DNA from: Rhynchospora pubera
Lineage: Eukaryota > Streptophyta > Magnoliopsida > Poales > Cyperaceae
Direction: 5' to 3'
DNA: 64,000 nt
Assembly (NCBI GenBank): GCA_028095005.1
Contig: CM051460.1
Location: 286,108,238-286,172,237 of the forward strand
The notes under the pieces were generated by a model that made no database searches, was not told the origin of the DNA, and worked only from the letters and a program-made list of their open reading frames with translations. Made by a program: the position numbers and the translations under genes. Each line of letters opens with the position of its first letter. Within the stretch, counting starts at the first letter, position 1. This document shows positions 11,901-23,154 of the stretch, piece by piece.

Positions 11901-14900
11901 AAAAGACATCAGGCTATAAGACTTTTCAAAACCCTTGTCAAGCAATTTTGTTCTGGATCAATTTTTTTTTTTTTTTTTTGGTTCAAAGTCAAGTGAAAGG
12001 AACTGCTGCTCATTGCAAATATTCTTATCACAGTAAGAATGCTTAAACTCACCAGATATATCTATTTATGAGAGTTTCAATTGAATAAACTCAATAAACT
12101 AAAGGTGCATTTTGTGTTTATGAAGTAAGATGAACTTGTACCACATGATATGAGATAGTAATTTGAGTATATTTCTGATACAAAATTTTAGCAGAAAATA
12201 CTGCATTTTAGATTACTTTTAAAGCTGAGGATGTAGATAAATTCCACAAATAATTTGCTAGAACTTTTTCCTTTGCTATTAAGGTACATCAAGATAGTGA
12301 GGAAACATGGTTTAGAAATCTCACAACCAGCAGTTGATGGTCAAGGATTCCAATGGAGGATGACCGAGAGAAAACGTGACCAAGAAATACACAAGTAAGA
12401 TTTATTTGGAAAATACTTATGTTGCACAAAAATTATAATAAAAAGAAAAGAAAGACCGGCCTCAATGCAGTTTTCCTTTCTTTTGTGCCGAAATATATAC
12501 ACATTTTGGAGTGCCGTGAATTAGAGTTAAATAGCTTATTAATTTATGAATAAAGATTGTGAATAAAGCACAGTGTGAAGAAAGAATATTTTATAAATTA
12601 AGATATGTTGTTTGGATGTTTAGTCAAGAGTAAAAATGGAGGGAAAAATGTAAAATAAGGAGTTGATGTAGAATAAGGAGAACAATTCTAATTTCTAACA
12701 TTTCGTTGGAATTGAATAAGGCGCCGAACAGCTTATTGAGCCAATTCCATAGCGCGTTTGGTGGAATCCAATTCCACCAGTTCCGAAAAACAGCTAATCC
12801 AGTCATTTCACAACACACCCTTAATTTGTTTTAGCACACTTTATTATATGATTATGAATTTATGATAATATGATGTAATGTTGCCATTCTTCATGTAGCA
12901 TATATTTCTATTCAACTTCCCCAGTGTTTTTTATAGCCATAGCATTGTATCCTTTTAGAGCTAATAACTCACAGGTATTTTATGAAAACCCAAAATTATC
13001 CCTATTAGTCCCTTATAAAATTTGATTATCAAAGATACTTTAATATAGAGATCATATTGAGCGGTTTGGATCGACCGTTTGAAATTTTAATGTGTTACGT
13101 TTGGATCGTATTTGACGTCCTATATGTTTGACTCTAGCATTACTCAAAGAGAAATAGTGAAGAAACCAGTTCTTACGGAGAAGAAAGCAAATGAAGATTA
13201 AATACCTTGTCACATATATGCATCTATGTGATTCGAGTAGGAGGTTAAGGAGAAGAAAGATGCTGCTTCCAATCAAGCTTTGCTCGCTTCTCAGCTCTTC
13301 CTAGGCGCACCGATTGGACAGCCGCTGTACAAAAAGTGACAAGTCTGAAAACTAAAAAGGCGGAGGGAGTCGAGTCTCAGATATCTAACCGTCGGATATA
13401 TAGTTTCTATATATTTGATTAAGTCCGTTATCCGTAGTCCGTAGAGGAGTGGGAATAGTCTATTGCATTGCAGATTTGCAGTATTGCTGCCCAGTGCCCA
13501 AGCGGCGCGCAATTATTTACGGATATATTCGATCATGAGATTTTGGTATTGATGTCCTATTGAGTTGAATGGGCCCAGAATCGATAGATTTAGGCCCAAT
13601 TTAAGTTCTATTGGGCCATACGATTCCTTTGTCACTTGTCAGCAATATTAAGTGTCATCGGCAAATATACCATTCCAGCCATAGCTAAATACAAAGTGAA
13701 CATATATAGTAAATAAGTTGAACATATAGACGATCTAAGTGAACACTTACAAACAAATAAGTGTTGTCATCACTTGTTCAGAAATTTACATGCATATTCA
13801 ACTTATTTTCATTAAACTTATTTGTTTGTATGTATTCAATTAGATCGTCTATATGTTCACTTTATATTTACGATGGTAGGAATGGTAAAACTGTAGATGG
13901 TAGTAATCAATTTTCATTTAATTAGGTGCTTCTTTTTATCAGACAAATCTTTAGATTTTAGATGCTTATTATTGTTGTTGATGTTGTTACTAATATTATT
14001 TTATAATTTTCTATTATATTATTATTATTATTTGCAAAAATTGTTGCATACTCAGAAACTCAGAAAGATTTGGCTTATGCCAGGCAAGTGCAGGAGCGGG
14101 AAAATTGGTGTACGAGTCCCCAACTTCCCCCATGTGCTGGGTATGAAAGCACATTGTTATTACGAATATTATTTCAACTTTAAACATTATTTCTCAAAAA
14201 AAAAAAGAACTTTAAACATTAAAAAAAATTTAACATTTTTTCCGGGTTATTTTTCAGATTTGTTGAGATCATGGCTCCTGTTTTCACCCGCAATGCCTGG
14301 AGATGCGCGTGGCATATGATCCAGGCAATTTTTTTTTTTCTTTTTTTGCAATTCCCTTCAAATCATAAATATTTTTTCTTTCATTAATTCTTTTTTTTTT
14401 GTCCCTTTTGGGCGGACGATTTTTTTTTATTTTGAAAACAAAATTTTCTTGCTCATGTAGAATGATTTGGTGCATGGATGGGGACTTGATTTTAATGTCA
14501 GAAGATGCGTTGAGGTATTTAAATTATCTTAATATATTTGCCTACTCCACATTTTTATTGTTTTATTTTTGTTCTTTTTTTCCTACTTGTCAAACTTATG
14601 TCCATTAATGATAGCCTGGCCATGAGAAAATGGGAGTAGTTGATGCTCAATGGATTAAACACCATGCAATTCCAACTCTCCTTAACCAGGTACATAGTTA
14701 AGAATTTAAATGTTATTAACGCAAAGTATGAAAATGCTGTACTATAATTTTTTTAACTAAATACCTTGTCTTTTTTTATGTATAAAAAGGGTCAACAAAA
14801 TGAGAACACTTCCTCCACAGCGGTATGAATTCTGATCTCACTTCTATGCTTTATTTGTAAACTCTCTAGTCTTTTATTAACGTAACAAAATTATAATACA

Positions 14901-16223
14901 TAAAAATAGTTATGTTTCTATACTTATTTAACAATGTCACGTCATCTATACTTTTAAAAATCTGACATCTCATTTGGTTCATCTTTCATCTTTCATCTTT
15001 ATCTTTTTAACATGATATATAGCTCATGTATTGTATTTCTTTCTTCCTGTCTAAAAGGAATATGTATATAATATAATTAAAAATAATATAATCCATAAAG
15101 CAATTCAACTTTATTTTGTTCTTCCATACGAAATATCGTGCAATTGATTATGAAAACGGAGCGGATAAAATCCGCTCCGATCCGTATCCGAATCCGAAAA
15201 ATACGCGTAATATCCGAACCGTATCCGTATCCGAACATATCCGTATTCGTATCCGTATCCGTCAAAAAAATATGGATGCGGATATGGGAAGACCAATATC
15301 CGCTCTTTATCCGTATCCGACATGGATATTATCCGTATCCGATAAATATTAATCCGTTTATCCGTATCTTTAACGTCATAAGATGATTAATATAATATAA
15401 TTACTTCTCTATATTAGAGAATACTTTTAATTAGATAATACTTAATTTTTATTAAATAAATTTTCTTATAATAAATATTTTTATTTGGACTAGTAACATA
15501 AAATTATTTTTACTTTCTATTAATTGAGACGATTATAAATGATAACAATACTGAAATTAATTTTTTTCTCTAATATTGACAAAATACTAACATAGACATG
15601 AGTATATTGAATATCATTATATTTATAGAAACTACTATTATAAATAAATAATAAAGATTAAAATGCAATCCGTATCCGACAAAATATATTCGTATTCGAC
15701 TCCGTATCCGATAATATCCGAACCGTATTCGTATCCGTTTAATATCCGAACCGTATCCGTATCCGAATGCTTTCGTATTCGTATCCGTATCCGGAAAAAA
15801 AATGCGGATGCGGATATGGGAAGACCAACATCCGCTCCGTATCCGATCCGTTTTCATCCCTAGATTCACTGCGTTTGTTTTCAAAAACACTGCACTAACT
15901 ATTTTATACGGCATTTATTTTGGTACATCCTACATATTTTATTCAACATTGCCCAATTTCTGTATAAAAAACTTTGCTTTTAATATTTAGTATGTAATTT
16001 TTATTTTTTTTATCGGTAGCCTTCTTCTTCTTTTTCCCCTTATATTGCAGGACTTATCAGTTTGCTTTTCTAACTAGCTTTTCGTTTATATTAATAGATA
16101 AGAACAAGATGCCGACTGGAATGGAAAATGTTTGATGAGAGAGTTGCGGAAGCAGAGAAAGCCTACTATCAGTTGATGGGAATACCTTATCCCAGCTCAA
16201 ACTCAACAAACACCACCAATTAG
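8991..16223 (+). CDS. DUF707 family protein, 13 coding exons, 383 aa
   Basis: I assembled the exons by reading frame and splice sites: 8991-9086, 9725-9841, 10177-10281, 10749-10835, 11279-11400, 11754-11855, 12284-12394, 14084-14140, 14258-14324, 14461-14514, 14615-14689, 14790-14822, 16098-16223. The frame is open throughout and all phases agree. Residues about 6-26 (AVIAAALGFTIGILFPAC) form a single membrane anchor, as in type II proteins. The core carries DUF707 landmarks: FTIVLFHYDGNVNGWDEF, KWWFAKRFLHPDIV, YIFIWDEDLGVDNF, GLEISQPAVD, FVEIMAPVF, NDLVHGWGLDF and GVVDAQWIKHH. The biochemical function of the family is unknown to me; plant members are often labelled lysine-ketoglutarate reductase trans-splicing related. 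The WDED motif might be a metal site (inference). Two introns start with GC (after 10281 and after 14324). Length matches the family. Confidence 0.9.
9230..9623. mobile_element. Mutator-type foldback MITE in DUF707 intron 1
   Basis: Perfect 21-bp terminal inverted repeats start GAGATGGGCTAAAATCAGCC. Exact 9-bp target duplications AAAACTTAT lie at 9221-9229 and 9624-9632; this length is diagnostic of Mutator-type transposition. Internal arms carry GAGACCAAATTTTACATTTT and its inverse, which ties it to the MITEs at 5380-6137. Present between coding exons 1 and 2 without touching splice sites. Confidence 0.9.
12590..12830. mobile_element. Probable MITE in a DUF707 intron
   Basis: The segment starts TTTTATAAATTAAGATATGT then TTGTTTGGATG and contains GAATAAGG-type repeats. 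Nearly the same start occurs at about 41011, and a related stretch is near 35930. Ends and target duplication were not resolved. Confidence 0.45.
13668..13887. mobile_element. 220-bp foldback MITE in a DUF707 intron
   Basis: The left arm begins TACCATTCC and the right arm ends GGAATGGTA. The arms pair over roughly 80 bp, including AAAGTGAACATAT, TAGACGATCTAA and ACAAACAAATAAG. No convincing target duplication. Confidence 0.75.
15149..15862. mobile_element. hAT-like MITE with CCGTATCCG-rich arms in the last DUF707 intron
   Basis: The left arm starts TATGAAAACGGAGCGGAT and the right arm ends ATCCGTTTTCATCCCTA. Both arms are dense in CCGTATCCG and TCCGTATTCG. It is the same family as 61287-62014, where an 8-bp target duplication is visible. 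The ORFs here, rich in RIRI or DTDT residues, are repeat translations and not genes. The left terminus is degenerate and no target duplication remains. Confidence 0.7.
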
Positions 16224-16679
16224 TTATTAGAAATATTATAGAGTTCATCTGTTTAACTTACTAGTTACATGATTATTTGTTTAAAATAATGCGCTATATA
16301 TTAAGTAAAATTATATAAAATTAACACTTAATCATTCTTGGAAATCAATAATTTTTTGTTGTACATTTATCAGCAAACGCGACCCACTTTCTCTCCGTCT
16401 ATTTCATGGTTTGTATATTTGTTTATTGAAAATAATTATTACACAATTAATGAAACAATATAAATATTAATATCCATATATCTTGTCGGAAAGAAAATTT
16501 ATTTACTTTTATATAAATTCTGTAACATTATTAATATTGTTAATGATATGTATTGGAATTCACAAATAGGTAACTATTATTAAAAACTAAGCGAACAGAA
16601 TAAATTGGCCTCTCAAAGACACTCTTAGTTATTTATCATCAGTAAAATGAGTTATTTTATTAAGGTGTGGTAGAATGCT

Positions 16680-17225
16680 ACACCGCTATAAATTTAGCGG
16701 GTTGGCTGATAGCACGGATCAAAGCAGGATTTAGCAGGCATATAGCAGGAAATTAGTGGAAATAGCGGTGCAATTTATAATTTGCTGATATAACAGTACT
16801 ATTTTGCGCATATCTTTCACATAAGAACTTCAATTGATGTGATTCAAAGTTCTATGAAAAGGTTACATATCTTTCACATAAGAACTTCAATTTTTATGTT
16901 TTGAGTTTTTTCAAATTCTAAAAATTTAGTGGTCAAATATGCAAAGATAATGAATATAATTTTGGTTGGCATTAATTAGTGAGTATCATGAAAATATTTT
17001 AATTTTTTTTATTTTAGGCTAAACTAGACCTTCAAACTACACTTGTATGTGCAAATCCGCTATGGTCCGATATTGACCGCGAAATAACCGTTATTCTCTA
17101 TCTGCTATGACATTAGCATGTCCGCTACAAGTCTGTTATCCGCTATTTAAATCTTTGATTGCAACTAATAAACACATGTCGCTGTCCGCTATTTTAACCT
17201 TTGATTACAACTAATAAACACGTCT
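16680..17225. repeat. TAGCGG-rich repeat segment with a small tandem duplication
   Basis: CCGCTAT/ATAGCGG motifs sit in opposite orientation at the two ends (16681-16765 and 17055-17200), which suggests a decayed TIR element. A 27-bp unit (CATATCTTTCACATAAGAAC and following bases) occurs twice near 16808 and 16865. A segment with CCGCTATTT and CAACTAATAAACAC is duplicated at about 17140-17220. Confidence 0.5.
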
Positions 17226-17229
17226 TTTA

Positions 17230-18059
17230 AGCTAAGCTTATTGTCCTTATCTAAATAAAACTAATTTCATAAATGACTCACGTACAAGAACAATCAAATT
17301 ATATTCTAACAAACCTATAAGATGCTACTTGTTACTTGAGAATGTTGAAATCCTACACCACAATAGGAACAAATACAAATTAAGGAAAGAAAAGAAACAT
17401 AGAAATATTAGCAATCTATAAAAATAATGCAAATTTATGTTGCAAAAAAAATAACATAATGCATTTAACTCCCTTTCCTTGTATATGCCTTCTAATTAAC
17501 TTATGAGTATCGCAAAATACAATAGTCCATATGACAAGTGTCTATTTATCTTCTGTAATCTCCAACCGCGGTATTTTATGGCAGAGGCTTATTATGGACA
17601 TTTATGGAATAACAATTAATATTTGCTTTGTAAAAAAAAAATAATAATAAATAAATAGCCCAACAGTTAATACTTAGTTCTGCACGTAAAAGCACTTCTA
17701 ATTAATTACAATCAATTTCATTCAAAATGTTTTAAATAAAAAAAAATGTATAGAAATATTTGAAGAACACAATTCCAAAAATATTTGTACTTTAGGGCGC
17801 ATTTGGCAATCTGTAATTTTAACTACTTTTTCCTGCAAGAAGCCAAGTAAATTATTAAAAATACTATGATTGAAACATTAATTTTCTCTTAATTTAAGAG
17901 ACAAGACTACCCTGGAAATTAGTCTTTATCTAACTTATTTAAAATAACCTCACTCCGAGCTAAGAATATTCATTGTTATTTTGCATTTATGCGTGTTTGT
18001 TGTAGCTATCGGTGTGAACGTGTAGATAAGGCACCATGGAGATTCTGAATGTTGTACTA
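17230..18059. other. AT-rich intergenic DNA, no gene seen
   Basis: No ORF, RNA gene or clear element could be supported. GGGCGCATTTGGCAATCTGT at about 17796 resembles a MITE end, without a partner that I could find. Confidence 0.4.
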
Positions 18060-18329
18060 GTGGTTGTTGTACTAAACGTCTCTAGGTTTGTCGATTGCAA
18101 AACAATATCATTTGACATTTAACAATCTTCTTTGAGTTTTATAGGAAGAAGATGCAATTTATGAGGACTTGGATAAAAGCTTTAAGAAAGATCAAGATCA
18201 AGTATTTAGAGAGCTTGTAGGCTAGTTTAGACTAGGATAGAAGGTATACTTTAGTCCTTGTTTATCCTTGAAATGGTCTAGATAGCGAAAAGCTCAATAA
18301 ACCAGCAAAATCCTGTTTTCAGTGACCTA

Positions 18330-18930
18330 GCGTCGTACAACGCTAGATAGTGGCACACAACGCTAGAACAGCTAAATTCATAGTTTTGTGAATCAACGTT
18401 GCACAACGCTATATAGAGTTAGGCAACGCTGATTCACAACGTTGTACAACGCTCAGTAGTGTTGTATAACGCTGCAGTTAAAAAACTTGGAAACTTTCCT
18501 GAGTACCATCGTGCAACGCCATATGGCGTTGCACAACGTCACAAAAATCCCAAGTTAGCTGTCCCATGTAAACAGTTGTTTTTACATACAAAGTTTCTGG
18601 AGACGTTAGCCAACGTCTTTCAGCGTTGGGTAACGTTAGCGTTGTGTGACGGTATATAGAGTTGTACAACCCTCTGTTGAATCTGTCAGAGTTGTTCCTT
18701 TTGTCTCCCTTTAACGTTGTATAACGCCATTCAGTGGCAAGCAACGCTCTGACAATTTCCAACGGAATTATCGGAGCTTTCCTTCGGTTATACACTCCTT
18801 CGTTGTGCGACGGCAAATAACGTTGCACAACGCTCTGACAGACCAACGGCTATATTAAAGAGCCGTTAGAATTTACAACGGTCATATTCCAGCGTTGTAT
18901 AACGCTAATCAGCGTTGTACAACGCTGTGG
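18330..18930. repeat. Degenerate palindrome array GCGTTGTACAACGC in the LTR
   Basis: At least fifteen variants of the palindrome (A)GCGTTG(T/C)A(C/T)AACGC(T) occur within 600 bp, as full sites or half-sites. Examples lie near 18392, 18440, 18462, 18526, 18716, 18820, 18892 and 18913. Pairs are often separated by 5-8 bases (ATATAG, TAATCA). The copy in the 3' LTR is at about 21564-22166. The ORFs of 122 and 66 codons in this stretch are by-products of the repeat. Confidence 0.85.
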
Positions 18931-18960
18931 CCTGTTTTTGCTGGGAAACTGCTCATTTCG

Positions 18961-18976
18961 AGCCCTATATATATCC
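18961..18976 (+). promoter_or_regulatory. LTR TATA box candidate
   Basis: CCCTATATATATCC lies downstream of the palindrome array and upstream of a CT-rich leader. The same arrangement occurs in the 3' LTR near 22197 and in the related solo LTR near 54250. Confidence 0.5.
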
Positions 18977-19559
18977 ACCCCTTGTTCTCTCTCCTCAGAG
19001 AGGAAAAAAAAAGTTAGAGAGCTTCACTTTGCAAAATTAGACCAGAATTGAGCCTTTGAGCACAGGGATACTCTCCCACTTGAGCTTTTCATATCTAGAC
19101 CATCTTGAGAGATTTAGTAGCCTCAAACACCACCGCCCCGACATTGTCGCTAGGTGTAGGTTGGAATAGGTTGAGAGCTCTTCTCCTTTGAGGCCGTTGT
19201 GCCATTCGAGTTAGGCCGATCCGCCTCGAGTGTCCTTGTGACGAGGTGATTCGGTTCGAAGTTGTAGTCCCGTTCTTGTTGGAATTGAACGGAGCGCGTC
19301 CTTTGGTGGTAGCGAAACTCCCGGAGACGTACGACTAAGGCTAGCTTCTTCTAGCGAGTCGGAACTCCGTAATCACATCGCGTGTTCAATTTCTCTCTCT
19401 TTTTCTCTCTTTATTATCTTGCATTGTGAATTGCTTGTGTGTTTGCTTGTATTGGGTACCAATTGAATTGTGTTAGGGTAGTTCATACCAAACCGGTCCG
19501 AAACCTCAATCGCTTCCGCTAAATCTTAGTTAAGCCGCCCCCCCTTAGGGACAACAAAG

Positions 19560-19571
19560 TGGTATCAGAGC
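19560..19571 (+). other. Primer binding site, initiator tRNA-Met type
   Basis: TGGTATCAGAGC lies three bases after the 5' LTR end at 19556, the standard site for minus-strand priming in plant Copia elements. Confidence 0.9.
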
Positions 19572-19612
19572 GGGAACCTCGATTAAGCTATTCTTAATCT
19601 CGGTTTTCGATC

Positions 19613-20998
19613 ATGGCGGCTAGAATTGTAGAAAAACCGGGTAAATTGGACCATACTTGCACAAATTTTTCTATTTGGAAAAATGGTATGGTTAGCTACC
19701 TGAAAAGCATGGGTGTTTGGTATATTGTGGCAAATGAATCTAAATTTAAACCAAATATTAACAAGCTTACCACCGAGGCCTTGAGGGAAAAAGAGGATAA
19801 TGACTATGCGGTCAATGTCATCCTAAGCTCGGTACATGAATCAATTGGTAGCACACTTGTTTGCAATTTTGATATAGCTAGGGACATATGGAGAGCCATC
19901 TTGAGTTGTTTCGAAGGAAGCCAAATGGGAGGAGTACACACGGATTCGGAGTTCGATCCATGTACATCCGATTCGGACAATTACGAAGAACATGCATTTC
20001 TTGCCAAGGAAATGGAATCCTCTATTCCTTCAAATCATTCCACTCCATCTACATCACCAAAGGCATGCTCTCCTAAGGTATATCTTCCTCTCAATGAATC
20101 TCTTAGTAGTAGTGATAGTGAGAGTGATGATGAACCAACTTGTTCAACCAAATGTGTTGATTGTGATAGGTTGAATTCTATTCTTGATGCTACCCATGAT
20201 GCCTTGGATAGGAAAGCCGATACCATGGAAACCTTAAAAACCAAGGTAGATGAGCTTACTTCTAAGATGGGTGAGTATGAGGCTAAAATTAAGGAGCTTG
20301 AAAAACAACTTGAAAAACAACTTGAAAAACCGGTTTTAGCTCAAGTTCCTAAAACGAATTTGAAAAACCTTTTCAAAGGTCAAAAGCCTCATGACAAGTC
20401 CGGTCTTGGTTACCAAAAGCTTCATCAAACCAAGAAAAGGAACTTGTCACACAATAATGGGAAACAAGTTGCACAAACCACACAATTTCAAAAACCTAGG
20501 AATTCTCGTGGTCATGCACATATGTACCAAAGGAAACCTATAAACACTAGAGTGCAAAACGAAAAGAATTTGCAAAATCAAGAAAAGAAGGTTTTTGTTC
20601 CAAAGGCGTCCAATAAAATTTATTTTAGAGGACCCGATGGATGGTTTTATGAATTTAAAGAGCAACACTCTTCTCAAAACCACAAAGCTCAATCTAATGG
20701 GCATAAAAAGAATGTTTCCCAACATTTCCAAAAGGATCGCAAAAAGAATTTTAATGCCTCATCCTATGATCCTAAGAAGAAGGCCGAATACCTTAGAGCC
20801 CATTACTATTCTCATTTTGTCAAGGGTTCTACCATGCCTAAGCCAACCAATGCATATTGCAACTATTGTTGTCAAAATGGTCATATCTCGTTGGAATGCA
20901 AACTTAGGAAACCAAATGGTGAGTCCAAAAGTAAGTGGGTTCCAAAAGCTTGTACCTCTAGTGGTACAACTAGTGGTATGGTAACCACTATGGCCTAA
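19613..20998 (+). CDS. Gag polyprotein of Copia element, 461 aa, pol absent
   Basis: Gag forms the particle that packages element RNA. The ATG is 42 bases after the primer site and is the first in frame. Residues 1-105 resemble the N-terminal gag/UBN2 fold of plant Copia elements (FSIWKNGMVSYLKS). At ILSCFEGSQMGG the usual next part of the domain is missing, so an in-frame internal deletion is likely. An acidic Ser/Asp-rich stretch follows (about 107-180), then a coiled coil (about 196-242) containing a duplicated EKQLEKQLEK. A CCHC zinc knuckle, CNYCCQNGHISLEC, starts at residue 416. After the SKWVPK motif the frame ends; in full-length relatives protease would begin soon after. It may package this RNA in trans with a helper's enzymes (inference). 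Confidence 0.85.
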   Translation: MAARIVEKPGKLDHTCTNFSIWKNGMVSYLKSMGVWYIVANESKFKPNINKLTTEALREKEDNDYAVNVILSSVHESIGSTLVCNFDIARDIWRAILSCFEGSQMGGVHTDSEFDPCTSDSDNYEEHAFLAKEMESSIPSNHSTPSTSPKACSPKVYLPLNESLSSSDSESDDEPTCSTKCVDCDRLNSILDATHDALDRKADTMETLKTKVDELTSKMGEYEAKIKELEKQLEKQLEKPVLAQVPKTNLKNLFKGQKPHDKSGLGYQKLHQTKKRNLSHNNGKQVAQTTQFQKPRNSRGHAHMYQRKPINTRVQNEKNLQNQEKKVFVPKASNKIYFRGPDGWFYEFKEQHSSQNHKAQSNGHKKNVSQHFQKDRKKNFNASSYDPKKKAEYLRAHYYSHFVKGSTMPKPTNAYCNYCCQNGHISLECKLRKPNGESKSKWVPKACTSSGTTSGMVTTMA

Positions 20999-21285
20999 AT
21001 ACCAAATTATCCCCCGGTCTTATAAGCCAAATTTTTAGGGGGAGCCTCTTTATTTCTATCTTATTTTTGTTTGAGAGGTTAAATTTGGTCACACTACTTT
21101 GTGTAGTGCTCTAAATTGGTTCTCCAATTCCTTTTCTCCAAAATTAAGGGGGAGCCATAAATTTAGGGGGAGCTTGCTACAATTTTCACGTTTTGTCGAT
21201 TTACAAAAAGGGGGAGAATTGTAGTAAAGCTTGTGAAATGCCAAATTTTAATCGCTTTACTAATGATATTGTTTTGCAAATCGTC

Positions 21286-21298
21286 AAAAGGGGGAGAT
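21286..21298 (+). other. Polypurine tract with upstream copies
   Basis: AAAAGGGGGAGAT directly precedes the 3' LTR. Four similar AGGGGGAG runs precede it, at about 21038, 21147, 21165 and 21208. Confidence 0.85.
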
Positions 21299-22791
21299 TG
21301 TTGTACTAAACGTCTCTAGGTTTGTCGATTGCAAAACAATATCATTTGGCATTTAACAATCTTCTTTGAGTTTTATAGGAAGAAGATGCAATTTATGAGG
21401 ACTTGGATAAAAGCTTTAAGAAAGATCAAGATCAAGTATTTAGAGAGCTTGTAGGCTAGTTTAGACTAGGATAGAAGGTATACTTTAGTCCTTGTTTATC
21501 CTTGAAATGGTCTAGATAGCGAAAAGCTTAATAAACCAGCAAAATCCTGTTTTCAGTGACCTAGCGTCGTACAACGCTAGATAGTGGCACACAACGCTAG
21601 AACAGCTAAATTCATAGTTTTGTGAATCAACGTTGCACAACGCTATATAGAGTTAGGCAACGCTGATTCACAACGTTGTACAACGCTCAGTAGTGTTGTA
21701 TAACGCTGCAGTTAAAAAACTTGGAAACTTTCCTGAGTACCATCGTGCAACGCCATATAGCGTTGCACAACGTCACAAAAATCCCAAGTTAGCTGTCCCA
21801 TGTAAACAGTTGTTTTTACATACAAAGTTTCTGGAGACGTTAGCCAACGTCTTTCAGCGTTGGGTAACGTTAGCGTTGTGTGACGGTATATAGAGTTGTA
21901 CAACGCTCTGTTGAATCTGTCAGAGTTGTTCCTTTTGTCTCCCTTTAACGTTGTATAACGCCATTCAGTGGCAAGCAACGCTCTGACAATTTCCAACGGA
22001 ATTATCGGAGCTTTCCTTCGGTTATACACTCCTTCGTTGTGCGACGGCAAATAGCGTTGCACAACGCTCTGACAGACCAACGGCTATATTAAAGAGCCAT
22101 TAGAATTTGCAACGGTCATATTCCAGCGTTGTATAACGCTAATCAGCGTTGTACAACGCTGTGGCCTGTTTTTGCTGGGGAATTGCTCATTTCGAGCCCT
22201 ATATATATCCACCCCTTGTTCTCTCTCCTCAGAGAGGGAAAAAGGAGTTAGAGAGCTTCACTTTGCAAAATTAGACCAGAATTGAGCCTTTGAGCACAGG
22301 GATACTCTCCCACTTGAGCTTTTCATAGCTAGACCATCTTGAGAGATTTAGTAGCCTCAAACACCACCGCCCCGACATTGTCGCTAGGTGTAGGTTGGAA
22401 TAGGTTGAGAGCTCTTCTCCTTTGAGGCCGTTGTGCCATTCGAGTTAGGCCGATCCGCCTCAAGTGTCCTTGTGACGAGGTGATTCGGTTCGAAGTTGTA
22501 GTCCCGTTCTTGTTGGAATTGAACGGAGCGCGTCCTTTGATGGTAGCGAAACTCCCGGAGACGTACGACTAAGGCTAGCTTCTTCTAGCGGGTCGGAACT
22601 CCGTAATCACATCGCGTGTTCAATTTCTCTCTCTCTTTCTCTCTTTATTATCTTGCATTGTGAATTGCTTGTGTGCTTGCTTGTATTGAGTACCAATTGA
22701 ATTGTGTTAGGGTAGTTCATACCAAACCGGTCCGAAACCTCAATCGCTTCCGCTAAATCTTAGTTAAGCCGCCCCCCCTTTAGGGACAACA
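21299..22791 (+). mobile_element. 3' LTR of the gag-only Copia element
   Basis: Same termini as the 5' LTR (TGTTGTACTAAACG to AGGGACAACA), followed by the GTGGT target duplication. Scattered substitutions relative to the 5' LTR are visible, for example CTCAATAAACC against CTTAATAAACC and ATATGGCGTT against ATATAGCGTT. Confidence 0.9.
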
Positions 22792-22945
22792 GTGGTTATT
22801 GGTGATACATTTACATTGCAAGTAGTAGTTTAAATTATGACCGTAATGATATACCCCATAATTAAATACCAGATCAAGCATACAATTTAGCTTTTAACTC
22901 AAGAGAGCTAGGAATTTGCGGTGTACCTATACTTGGCTATAGTCT

Positions 22946-23154
22946 ATGTGTTTGGATGCAACGGAATAAGCCGTGAATAGGAAATAGAAATAAGGGCTCA
23001 AATTCCTTATTCTTATACCATAGTTTTGTTAGTATAGGAATAAGGGCCCAAATTCCTTATTCTTATACCGTTTGTTTTGCACAAGAATAAGAATAAGCAC
23101 GAAAATTGAAATTTTTTATTTTTATTCTCTATTTCCGGCTCATCCAAACACACA
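22946..23154. mobile_element. Small MITE-like element with internal tandem repeat
   Basis: Ends are TGTGTTTGGATG on the left and CATCCAAACACA on the right. The interior has a near-perfect duplication of GGAATAAGGGCYCAAATTCC plus TTATTCTTATACC (about 22978-23030 and 23037-23075). No clear target duplication. Confidence 0.6.

Larger units (their letters stand above)
18065..19556 (+). mobile_element. 5' LTR of the gag-only Copia element
   Basis: It starts TGTTGTACTAAACG and ends TTAGGGACAACA, giving TGTTG/CAACA termini. A TATA-like CCCTATATATATCC lies at about 18963. About 600 bp (18330-18930) is an array of palindromic GTTG..CAAC motifs, listed separately. Confidence 0.9.
18065..22791 (+). mobile_element. 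Complete non-autonomous Copia-type element (gag only)
   Basis: The element is flanked by the exact 5-bp target duplication GTGGT at 18060-18064 and 22792-22796. It has two LTRs (1492 and 1493 bp), a tRNA-Met primer site, one gag ORF and a polypurine tract. The internal region is only 1742 bp and contains no protease, integrase, RT or RNase H. The gag type, tRNA-Met primer and repeated AAGGGGGAG runs before the 3' LTR suggest the SIRE/Maximus group of Copia (family-level inference). By eye the LTRs differ at about 20 positions, roughly 1.3 percent, so this copy is older than the one at 1-5379. Confidence 0.9.

Noticed and set aside
14056..14083. Earlier acceptor CTCAG for DUF707 exon 8
   Set aside because: Starting the exon at 14056 breaks the frame. 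The acceptor before 14084 keeps the phase and gives family-like sequence before WCTSPQLPPCA.
15077..15914. ORFs rich in RIRIRIR or DTDTNTD on both strands
   Set aside because: Translations of the CCGTATCCG repeat arms of a MITE in an intron.
18459..18846. ORFs of 66 and 122 codons repeated at 21693-22080
   Set aside because: They fall in the palindrome array of the LTRs; repetition is due to the two LTRs.
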